From a virus, in the IMG/VR virus record IMGVR_UViG_3300043446_001093, positions 1 through 39,568 of that record: a DNA stretch of 39,568 nt; one strand, written 5' to 3'. Both the position numbers and the translations under genes were made by a program. The notes under the pieces are model-generated. The model was not told where the DNA came from. It made no database searches and saw nothing but the letters and a program-made list of their open reading frames with translations. Shown here piece by piece: positions 8,883 to 18,500 of this stretch; position 1 is the stretch's first letter, and every line of letters starts with the position of its first letter.

Positions 8883-10928
8883 ATGGCTGAGAATACTTAT
8901 TACGCTGGTTATTCTGCTGAAACTGAACCCTATTTTGAAAGTTTGCTGGCTCGCTCTGCGGCACTAACTGCAAAAGACCCGTGGAAAGCCTACCAAGGTG
9001 AACGGTACGCGCAGTTTACCCCGGCGCAGAAAAAATATTTCAACGCGATGCTCAAACGGGGTGTTGATCCCCGAATGATGGAAGCTGCCGGGCGAACCGG
9101 CGCAGGATTGGATCGGCTTTATAACGCAAAGTACGATCCTACCAAATTTAATTTTGGTAAACAGATTACTCCAAAGCAGCTTAAAAATTACCAGATGGGG
9201 AAGCAGGGGAGGTTTGCCGCCCCTAAAGACTGGCGTGACCAGATCAATAAAGGCAAAGCTCAAGTAGGCAAATATGACGAAAAGCTCAAAGCCTTCCAAA
9301 TGGGGAAGCAGGGTAAGTTTGCCGCCCCAAAAGATTGGTCTCGTGATGCTGCTCAGGCTAAAGCTCAGGAAACCAAATACACTGAGAAGTTGAAAAACTT
9401 CCAGATGGGTAAACTGGACCAAGTAAAAGGCAACGCTAATCTCGCCAAAAACGCGGCGCAGATGAAAGGCGCTACTACGAATTTTAAAGGAAACGTGAAG
9501 ACCGGGAGCTTCACTAACCCCGGTGCGGCTGACAAATATATGTCGCCGTATATGCAAAGCGTAGTTGATATTCAACAACGTGAAGCGCAGCGGCAAGCTG
9601 ATATCGCTGCACAAACGCGTGGGGCTGAAGCGGTTCAGGCTGGAGCATTTGGCGGCTCACGGCAAGCTATCATGGAAGCCGAAGCTGCGCGTAACCTCGC
9701 ACAGCAGAAAGGTGATATTCAAGCCAAAGGTCTGCAAGAGGCTTATGGGCAGGCGCAGTCCCAGTTCAACCAAGAGCAGCAGAACAGGCTGACTGCCCAG
9801 CAGGCTAACCAGAGCGCCAACCTTCAAGCGGGCCTTGCTAACCTGAACAACCGCCAGCAAGCAGCGGTGCAGAACCAAGCTGCCAAATTGCAAATGCAAG
9901 GGATGTCTGCTCAACAAGCCCTTCAAGCGGCGTTAGCTAATCAGCAAACGGAGTTGCAGCGCAGGCAGGGTAACCAGCAGGCAGGCATGAGTGTGCAACA
10001 GCTACGGTCTAACAACCGTATGCAAGTCCAGATGCAGAATCTGGCTAACAAACAGCAGACTCAGCTTGCCAATGCCGCAGCGCGGCTTCAAGCGCAGGGG
10101 ATGACGCAGCAGCAAGCATTCCAACGCGCTCAGTCAATGTTCCAAGACACGTTTAATCGGCAGCAAGCCAATCTTCAATCTAAACTTGGCGTGCAACAAC
10201 TTGGGTCTGGTAACCGCCAACAGATTCAAATGCAGAATCTGGCTAATCGTCAACAAACGGAGCTAGCCAACGCTGCAAGAGATTTTGAAGCGCAGGGGAT
10301 GACGCAGCAGCAAGCATTCCAACGCGCCCAAGCCATGTTCCAAGACACGTTTAATCGGCAGCAAGCCAATCTTCAAGCCAAACTCGGTACACAACAGTTT
10401 GGCGCGGGACAGGACATGACTGCACAGCAAGCCAACCTCAATGCACGTATGGAACGTGCTCGCATGGCTGAACAGTCTCGTCAGTTTGGTGCTAACTCTG
10501 ACTATCAGAATATGATGGGATATTTGCAGGGTGCCAATAATCTGGCAAATATCGGGCAGGGCATCTATGGGCAAGAGTCTACTAATCTTGCTGGAGTCCG
10601 TGATATAGGTAACCAACAGCAGCAAGCTGTTCAACAGGTTCTTACCGGTAACTATCAAGATTGGATGGACGAAAGAAACGATCCATACAACAAGATAAAC
10701 TGGGAGAGTAATATCTTCCGGGGCCTTGCAAACCCGCAAGGTCAACAAACCATGTATAACCGTCCACCATCAATGTTTAATCAATTGGCGGGAGCAGGGT
10801 TGGCGTACTACGGGATGCAGCAACAACAGCAGCAGCCCGGATTTAGTTATTCTCTTGGTCGCGCAGGGGGCGGTGCTATCCCCCCCGCTGGATTGATGGA
10901 CCTTGCGATGAATCAGGCTTACGCGTAA
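8883..10928 (+). CDS. Gln-rich repeat virion protein (internal/tail-associated)
   Basis: 681 residues, with GGAG 8 bases before the ATG. Residues 104-190 hold three copies of a 35-residue unit beginning QMGK(Q)G. Residues about 220-280 carry the recognisable core MSPYMQSVVDIQQREAQRQ ... RGAEAVQAGAFGGSRQAIMEAEAARNLAQQ, which is shared by many phage virion proteins of this gene group. Residues about 280-530 are a long Gln/Ala coiled-coil region containing two 66-residue repeats. The C-terminus ends in poly-Gln and a GGGAIPP segment. No enzyme motif is seen. I infer a long helical internal or tail-associated protein acting with the neighbouring large proteins in DNA delivery. Confidence 0.7.
   Translation: MAENTYYAGYSAETEPYFESLLARSAALTAKDPWKAYQGERYAQFTPAQKKYFNAMLKRGVDPRMMEAAGRTGAGLDRLYNAKYDPTKFNFGKQITPKQLKNYQMGKQGRFAAPKDWRDQINKGKAQVGKYDEKLKAFQMGKQGKFAAPKDWSRDAAQAKAQETKYTEKLKNFQMGKLDQVKGNANLAKNAAQMKGATTNFKGNVKTGSFTNPGAADKYMSPYMQSVVDIQQREAQRQADIAAQTRGAEAVQAGAFGGSRQAIMEAEAARNLAQQKGDIQAKGLQEAYGQAQSQFNQEQQNRLTAQQANQSANLQAGLANLNNRQQAAVQNQAAKLQMQGMSAQQALQAALANQQTELQRRQGNQQAGMSVQQLRSNNRMQVQMQNLANKQQTQLANAAARLQAQGMTQQQAFQRAQSMFQDTFNRQQANLQSKLGVQQLGSGNRQQIQMQNLANRQQTELANAARDFEAQGMTQQQAFQRAQAMFQDTFNRQQANLQAKLGTQQFGAGQDMTAQQANLNARMERARMAEQSRQFGANSDYQNMMGYLQGANNLANIGQGIYGQESTNLAGVRDIGNQQQQAVQQVLTGNYQDWMDERNDPYNKINWESNIFRGLANPQGQQTMYNRPPSMFNQLAGAGLAYYGMQQQQQQPGFSYSLGRAGGGAIPPAGLMDLAMNQAYA
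9192..9410 (+). repeat. Three in-frame 105-bp tandem units (35 codons)
   Basis: Units start at 9192, 9297 and 9402, each opening with codons for QMGK. The first two share QMGKQG[RK]FAAPKDW and the KY-[DT]EKLK end. The third is truncated to QMGKLDQ. The period is exactly 105 bases, consistent with tandem duplication inside the Gln-rich virion gene. Confidence 0.85.
10032..10400 (+). repeat. Two in-frame 198-bp direct repeats (66 codons)
   Basis: Copies start at 10032 and 10230, with codons for MQNLAN[KR]QQT. Both contain QGMTQQQAFQRAQ and MFQDTFNRQQANLQ. The DNA around GCGCAGGGGATGACGCAGCA is identical in the two copies, indicating a fairly recent duplication within the coiled-coil region. 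Confidence 0.9.
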
Positions 10929-10940
10929 CGGGAGTCAGAG

Positions 10941-12494
10941 ATGCTTCAGAACAATCCCTACAAGCTGACCAGTCAGGTTACGCTCGCTCCTGATCCGCAA
11001 CTTACCTCCATGATGGAGAAGTACAAAGCGTCAGGGGACGCAGTGGCGTTCTCTGTGGTGTTCAATGAAATACAACGCCGCAAAGAAGTTAGGGATGCCG
11101 CTCAAGCCAAGATGGCGGGTGGCCCGAAGCAAAAAGTAGCTGACCAACTTATTCAGGAAGCCAAGCAAGCGCAGATGCCCGCTCGCCCGATGCCACAAGG
11201 TATGCCACAAGGTATGCCGCCCGGTCCCCCGCAAGGTATGGGTGGTCCACAAGGTGGTCCCCCACCGCAAGGTATGCCGCAGGGTATGCCGCCCGGTCCT
11301 CCGCAAGGGGGTCCGCCGCCTGAAGGTCCGCCGCCTCAGGGCCTGCCCGAGGATTCCGGTATCGCTCAACTCCCTGCGTCTAACATTGCCAACATGGCGG
11401 GTGGCGGGATCGTGTCGTTTGCAGGGGATGGGGATAGCTACGTTCCATTTGACAGTAGTCTTGAAGGAGCCCCGCATACGATGCGGGTTCCGTATTCTTC
11501 AGACGAAACTGTAGATGAAAACGCAGATGGAGGGGGTAACGATCATCCCCGATTCGATGCGCGTGACTCTGCGGGTGACTACCGTAAAACAATGGAAGAA
11601 TTGTTTGCTGACCAAGAACGGCAAAACAAAGAATACGAGACCAAACGTGCTGCTCTAGGCGAGGCGTATGCCAACGCAGAAGACCGGGACAAAGAACTCA
11701 GTCAGCGATACGCTGACGAAGAGCGGTTCCAAAAAGGTATGCCTTGGATCAGTGCAGGTCTGGCTCTTATGCAGTCCACTGGCAGGGGTATCTCCGGCCT
11801 TGCCGATGCAGGCACCGCTGGAATAAGCGCGTTAGTATCCGGACGCGAGAAACTTGCCTCCCTCAAAGACAAGCAACGCGACTATATGCAGACCGTGACA
11901 GAAGCTCGCCGTGCCGAGAAACGCGGTGATCTTGATAAGCTCCGTGAACTTCAAGCATCTTTGGCGGGGCAACGCGCCAACATGGCAGGTGTTGCGGCTC
12001 AATTGGGTCAGGGTGACCGGGAGCTTGCTGCTAAATACGATATTGCAAATTTGGAGGCGGGGGCAAAGGGAGGCAAGGGCACGGATAAAAATGTGGCCTA
12101 TGTATACCTAGATAGGGCAATGAAACTTAGAGATGCAGCGGATGATCCAAAAAATGCTGCTCAAAGAACAGCATTTTTAGCAAAAGCAGATGAGTATAAT
12201 GCGCTTGGATACGACATATTGTACGCAGGTCAGGGAGTAGAACCAAAAAAACAAGCCGCTCAACAAAAAGCGTTGTTGGATAAAAGTCCTAACATTGCCG
12301 GTGCTCTTAGTTTGCTAAAAGACCCTGATCCACAAAAGCAAGCTCAGGGTGAACAACAGCTACGAGTAATCAGTGGAAGTACCGGCGTTCCAGTCGCTAG
12401 AATAAAAGAGCTATATGGTATTGGTAGTACCAACGGCGGTGCAAGTAGTGCGCCTATGAGAAACTGGGAAGACGCTCCTGACGATGAAGAATGA
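10941..12494 (+). CDS. Virion protein with collagen-like Pro/Gly/Gln linker
   Basis: 517 residues, with GGGAG upstream of the ATG. A helical N-terminus (about 1-80) is followed by a PQGMPQGMPPGPPQG-type low-complexity linker (about 83-135). Next comes ASNIANMAGGGIVSFAGDG, a short motif common in this class of phage internal proteins, then a long charged coiled coil (about 195-260, DQERQNKEYETKRAALGEAYANAEDRDKEL) and a hydrophobic Gly/Ala segment (WISAGLALMQSTGRGISGLADAGTAGISALVSG). The last ~120 residues are helical. It lies between the Gln-rich protein and the giant protein and shares their low-complexity style. I infer an internal or ejection role; no enzymatic motif is visible. Confidence 0.7.
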   Translation: MLQNNPYKLTSQVTLAPDPQLTSMMEKYKASGDAVAFSVVFNEIQRRKEVRDAAQAKMAGGPKQKVADQLIQEAKQAQMPARPMPQGMPQGMPPGPPQGMGGPQGGPPPQGMPQGMPPGPPQGGPPPEGPPPQGLPEDSGIAQLPASNIANMAGGGIVSFAGDGDSYVPFDSSLEGAPHTMRVPYSSDETVDENADGGGNDHPRFDARDSAGDYRKTMEELFADQERQNKEYETKRAALGEAYANAEDRDKELSQRYADEERFQKGMPWISAGLALMQSTGRGISGLADAGTAGISALVSGREKLASLKDKQRDYMQTVTEARRAEKRGDLDKLRELQASLAGQRANMAGVAAQLGQGDRELAAKYDIANLEAGAKGGKGTDKNVAYVYLDRAMKLRDAADDPKNAAQRTAFLAKADEYNALGYDILYAGQGVEPKKQAAQQKALLDKSPNIAGALSLLKDPDPQKQAQGEQQLRVISGSTGVPVARIKELYGIGSTNGGASSAPMRNWEDAPDDEE

Positions 12495-12503
12495 GGTAGT
12501 TAA

Positions 12504-15500
12504 GTGGACATTCGACTTCCTAATGGAGCAATTATCCGCAACGTACCCGAAGGTGCGACTAAAGGGCAAATAAGTCGAAAGGCTATAAAACTAGGTTTAG
12601 CCAAACCCGAAGACTTCGCGGACAGAGGGATTGTCTCCTCTCTGGTAGGCGGCACCAAACGCTTTGCCTCCAGTATACAAACTGCTGCTGAATCGCTGAC
12701 GGGTTCTCCTGAAGAAGCAGGAATAGCCGCGCTTAAGCGCGAAAAACAAATCAGTTCTGAAAACGCGCCCGGTGCTGACTGGAGCAGAGTATCGGAGGCG
12801 TACAAGAAAGAAGGCCCGTGGGCGGCTACAAAAGAAGCTGTTAGTCAAGTTCCTTCTGCCATTGCGGAGATGGGTCCGTACATGGCCGCTATGGGAGCTT
12901 CAGCAAGAACTGGAGCCATGATAGGTACGGCGCTTGAAGGGGGAGTCCCCGGCCCCGGCACTGTGATTGGCGGTGGTATAGGTGCTTTTCTTCCTTCACT
13001 TATAACGCGCTACGGCGGTAACATCGAAGCGAAAGCTGCCGCAGACCAAGCTGAAGGCAAGCCTGTTGAAATTAACCGTGCGGCTGCTCTTGGCGCAGCC
13101 GTTCCTCAAGCGGGGCTTGATGTCTATGCCACTGCTGTTCCTGTTCTTGGTAGGAAAGCGGTAAACAGTATCCTTGGCTCTGTACTTGGAAAAGCCGCGA
13201 CTAAAGGCACTACGGCTGAGCTTGAGAAAGTTGCTGCTCAAACACTTACGCGGCGCGTTGCTAGCGGTATAGGAGAAAACCTTGCTGTTCAAGGCATGGT
13301 TCAACCTGCTCAAGTAATGCTTACTCGCCTGCAAGCCGGGCAAGATTTGCTGAGCCCTGAAGCTATCAATGAGTACGGCCATGCCGCATACATGGCAACG
13401 CTTGTCTCTCCGATGGGGGCATACAGCGGGGTCAAAGAACGCACCAATGCACGAGAGCAATTGGACAGACGCAACCTTGCGTTGGACAACGCCCGGCAGA
13501 AACTTGCAGAAAAGATCGATGCGGCCAAAGCCACCCCGGATGCACCTGATCCGCCCATGAGTGCGCTGAATATCCAGCGTCTGCTGGGTATCAAGTTGAC
13601 TGAAGCAAGCGAGATTCGGCGCGGTCTGTATGAGCGCGGTGATCTTGTAGGAAGCACGGGCGGTGGGAGAACATATAAACTCTTCCTCAACCGTGACAAT
13701 CTTCCCAAGCCAGAAGAAACCGCCAAGCCTGCGGAAGAAGCGGCAGCGACGACAGCAGCTACACCTTACACCGGGGAGCAACTGCTGGGCGAATTTGTTG
13801 AGCGTCCCCCAGAGGAACCGACCGCGCCTCCCGTTGCTGGTGCGCCTCCCGCCGCTGCTACTGGCGAGGCTGCCGCTGCGCCTCCTGTTGCTGGTGCGCC
13901 TCCCACTGAGACGCCGCCCGTTGTACGCAGAGGTAGAGGCAGGCAGCAAAAGCCCCCCGCAGAAAGAACTACGTCGCCTGAGAATCCCATATTTCAGGCC
14001 GGGGCTTCGCTTGTCAAAGATATGCACGAGGCGAGAACGCCGATTACACCGGAGAACTTCCGTAACGCGCTTACTCCCTTGGTTGGAGAAGTACCCCCGC
14101 TCCAAATTGGCAATCTGCTCAACGCGCTGGAACGAAACAATCTGTTGTCTAAAGCAGGGGAAAACAAAGTACGCACGTACACCCCGCCGACAGAAATTCC
14201 TGCGTTCCAACCCGCCGCTACGGAGACAGGCAGTGAAAGTAATATCAATCAGCTTGGACGAGGTGATGTCGGGGCTGGAGAACCTGTCGATGTCGCAGCT
14301 AGAAGCGGCGTGGAACCACCTGTACAAGGAGGAGAGCGCCCCGCCGGAGTCCCTGAAGTCAATATCGCAGGACGAGTGGAGAATGTTGGAGAGCCTGCTG
14401 CTGTGGCTGCTGCTCCAGAAGGAAGAGTCGAGCCTGCACTAAGAGAGCAGATAGAACCCGCTGAAGTTGTAGGAGATAAAGACGCAGCGCGTATCGCGGC
14501 TTCCCAAGCCTTTAATGCTTTTAATGAAAGCCTTACTCCTACACAAAGAAGATTATTTGCTGACCCAAAAAGCGGAGGCACATTTCTTAAAACTCTTACT
14601 CCCGAACAAAAAAATCTTCTTGATTCCGTAAACAGAACCAATGAAGAATATAACAATATCTTGAGCGCGCAAAAAACTGTAACGAAACCTCCTACAGTTG
14701 AACGGGTAGAACCTCCCGTAGTTGAACAGGCAGAACCCCCCGCAGCCCCGCGTCCTCAGACCATCCCTGAAGGTGAGCCGGTCCCCCGTAGCGCACAACC
14801 GTCTTCGCCGGATGTGTTTGCTCCTACGCCTGAGCAGGCGAGGATTTCTACTGAGGTGATTGATAGTGGGCTTGTGCCCGGACGTGGGATTGAACGCGCC
14901 AGAAGATTGCAGGAACGGCAGCAACAGGAGGAACAAGAGAAACAAAAAACCACTGAAGCTCCCCCGGAAGAAGGCGTCTCCGTTAAGCATGATTCCGTAG
15001 CTGAGTCGCTGCGTGCAGGCAACCTTGGTGAAGCCCTGTACCGCCTGCGGGAAGAGTCGAGCGGCAAGAGCCCGCTCAGTTGGCTGGCTGATCGGCTGCT
15101 AAATATTGTACAAATTAGGGATGACCGGACTCCATTAATTAAATTGGAAGTGGCAAGGATTGCTAGAGAGCAGGGTATTGATAAGCGAGAAGCGCCTACT
15201 CTTCACGCAGCCCTTACCAAGGAAGTCGAGAAAGCAATCCTGTCTGACTTTGACCTGACTAAATATGATTTTTCAGGCATAACAAATCAGGTTACTAAAA
15301 AAGGTAAACCAACAGCAGCGGCTAAACTTGTACAAGAATTCAAACCTCAAGTTGAGCGCATGGTACCTGTTGCCAAAGGCAAGGCGCAGTTTAACCGAGC
15401 AACGGGTAGGCTTGAGTTTATTAAGCCTGAACCTGAACAGCAGTTCGCGCCTGTATATAACAGGGTAACTGGCAAACTGGAGGATATCCCTACCAAACCT

Positions 15501-18500
15501 CTTGCTCCGGCGCAGAAACCTTTTACGCTTGATGATCTTCCAAAAACCACGTCGCCGTTCAAGAAGACGGCATTTGGTGGAGCTAAAGTATTCGTAGAGG
15601 GCAATGCTGATCTAAAGGGTCAGCACAAAGCGGTTGTCGAACGCCTCAAGCGCGAAGGCAAACTCGCGGAGTACAACCCCAAGACCAACACGTTCTACTT
15701 TACGGAAGCTGGCCTTACTGATCGCACCATCCTACACGAGATGGTGCATTCGGCTACGGTCGATGTAATGAAGAAGTTCTTGTCGGGTAAAATGGGTGAG
15801 CTTACTGATATACAGCGTCAGGGAGCTAAAGAAATTGTTGATGTCTACAACGATACAAAAGCTGTATTGGGAGACAAGTTTAAAAACGCTTACGAAAATG
15901 AATACGAGTTCATCACCCATGCGATGACCCATGAAGGGTTCCAACGCGCCCTGTCCAACTTTAGCGCACCTAAAACGGCGCGTGAAAAACTCCGGTCTGC
16001 ATGGGACAGCTTTACGCTTGCCGTAGCCAAGATGGTTGGGTTGGATAAGTTCGCAAGACAGAAAGAAATGGATTTGTCGTCTAGCCGTACCTTGGAGCCG
16101 GGAAGAGGGTTGCGCCGTGTACGGGCCGAAGCCGCCGACACAATGGACAACGCACTGCTCACGGTTATCAATGCAGTCGGTGACATCCTCACCGTACCCA
16201 AAGCCGGAGTGGAAGTTGAACCTCTTGCGGCCCGCCGTCCGGGCCGCGTTGCACGTCGCCGCCGTGTTCCGGCTGTTCAGCAGATACGTCCGTCTACGCA
16301 ACCGTTAGGAAGTACGCAGGGCACGTTTACCCGTGCAGCGCCCAAGAGCAGGATAGGTGAGGTTGCTACCGCTGTAAGAGAACTCTTTACAAGAAAGGGC
16401 TACGAAGAAGCGGCATTCAAACTCCAGAACGCCGAACGTGCGTGGTTGGTGCAGGATGACTCGCTTCAGCGGATGAATGAGCTTCAGCGCACTGGGCCGA
16501 ATCGTAACAACACTTACGAGATAATGACCGGCGCAAAAGGCAAAAAAGAAGTATTGGAGAAAACGAAGATTAATCCGCTCATGCGGACTCTTGGGGATGC
16601 CATATCTGCCTATAACAAAAGGCGCGGATTCAACGACATAGATGAAGCAGCGGAGCATCTTGGCGTGCTTCGCATGGCAGCAAATGAACTGGAAAAACGT
16701 AAACAGAATTATGTAGAGAACATACCGCTGAAGGACGCTCAGGTTCTGACGTTGAACAATCAGCCTATCAGTCCTGCTGCATATCGTGACGCACTGCTCG
16801 ACTATACAGTTCAGGACCGTGATCTTGTTACTAACGGGGAAGCTCGCCGCATCAAGCAGCAGCTTGAGATTCTTGCCCAGCGTTACGGAGAGATTGGCGG
16901 TAAAAGCAGGAGTGACCGTGTACCTGTGAACGCGGCTGATGCACTGGACATGAACTCCTCACACTACCAAGTTGTCGGATACGACAACGCCAGACTAAAC
17001 GCATGGCGTAGGGTTCTTGCACGTGAGATGCGTCAGTATGGTCCTGAAATACGCGGAGTCTTTGACGCGATTGACGCTATCAACAAAGAGCGTATCGCTA
17101 TGGAGAAAGAAGCTAACTACTGGACTCAGGCTACGGACAACCTGATGGCGGTTTACGGCTACGAATACTACGTACCGTACAAAAGCATGGAACAAGGGAC
17201 TGCAAACACTAGCTTTGATCTTGATAGTAGCGCACGGGCTGGGACGCAGTACCGTCAGTTTGAAGACAAAGCTCGCGGCCATAAGCAGGAGATTACCAAC
17301 CCGATATTCCAGATTATTACTGATCTGGACCGTGCTGCTACGCGGGCCTCTACTGTAGGGATAACGGAGTCCATCAAGAATCAGATTGTTGGACCAAATC
17401 CTACCCTTGCCGGGAAATTGGTAGAAAAGGTTTCATTTGCGGACAAGTACAACGGCGTTCAGAAAGAAGACCTTAGCAAATACAACGTATTCTTCCATCA
17501 TATGCCTGACGGCAGTACGGAGGTCTACTCGCTTGATAACAAGCGGCTTGTCGAAGGATTGAACGGCTTTAACACTAACCTTAATTGGTTCCTGCGAACA
17601 GCTAACGCTATTACGCAGTTCATGGGTAAACAACACACGTTCTACAACACCAAGTTTGCACCTTATAACTTCGCCCGTGACGTGCTAACTAACTCGCTTA
17701 ACGCCGCAGGTAAATTTGGCCCTGTTACGTCAGCTAAAGTTATTGGAGCGGTGGCGCGTAACATGGCAGAGACCGGGTTGTTTATTCGCGCTGCCAAGAT
17801 TTCGTGGCTCTACGAAAAAGGAGATGTTGCGGCCATCAAGAATATGAAGGGCACGTTTGCGAAAAACGCATATGAGTATCTTATCGAAGAAGGTGGGCGA
17901 GGTTCATACCAGAAAGTATTGGATATCGGTACTATAGAAAAGCGGGCGCTTAAAAATAACGGGTACATAAAAAGTTGGGAAACCTTTAACCAAATATTTA
18001 CAACGTATGCAGATGCGTTTGAATTCACTAGCCGTGTGTCCACATACGGCGTAATCAAAAACGAATTGATTGCACAAGGTAAAGCTCGTGGGCTCAACAT
18101 AAATGACCCGATATTCAAGCAGGGTGTCAGGCAGGGTGCTGCGGCGTTCACTAAAAACACGTTCAACTACGAACAAGTCGGTGAACACGGTAGGGCGCTG
18201 GGTTCGCTTTATATGTTTATGCGTCCGTCGCTTACGTCGGCTGCGCGAGTCATGGATACCCTGCTCCCCGCTTTGCAGTCGGTTGAAGGTGCTATGGAGC
18301 AAGGGCCTAGCATCCTCAAGATAACGGACCCTACTAATCCTAACTTTGCCCGTGCAGAAGCAGCCCGCAAAGCATTCAAGGAAAACTATGCGAAAGAGAA
18401 ACGGAACGCGACCATAATTATGTTTGGACTCATGGGTGCAGGGGCGGCTATCTATAACTGGACGCTGAGCAACGCGCCGACTGATAGCTCTGGGCGCAAC

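Noticed and set aside
12996-14327. 443-codon leftward reading frame opposite the giant ejection protein
   Set aside because: Translation is Arg/Cys/Ser-rich and non-protein-like. It is the antisense shadow of a long continuous gene.
13663-14442. 259-codon rightward frame overlapping the giant gene in another frame
   Set aside because: It covers the Pro/Ala linkers, where repetitive codons keep other frames open by chance. No domain is seen, unlike the nested HNH gene.
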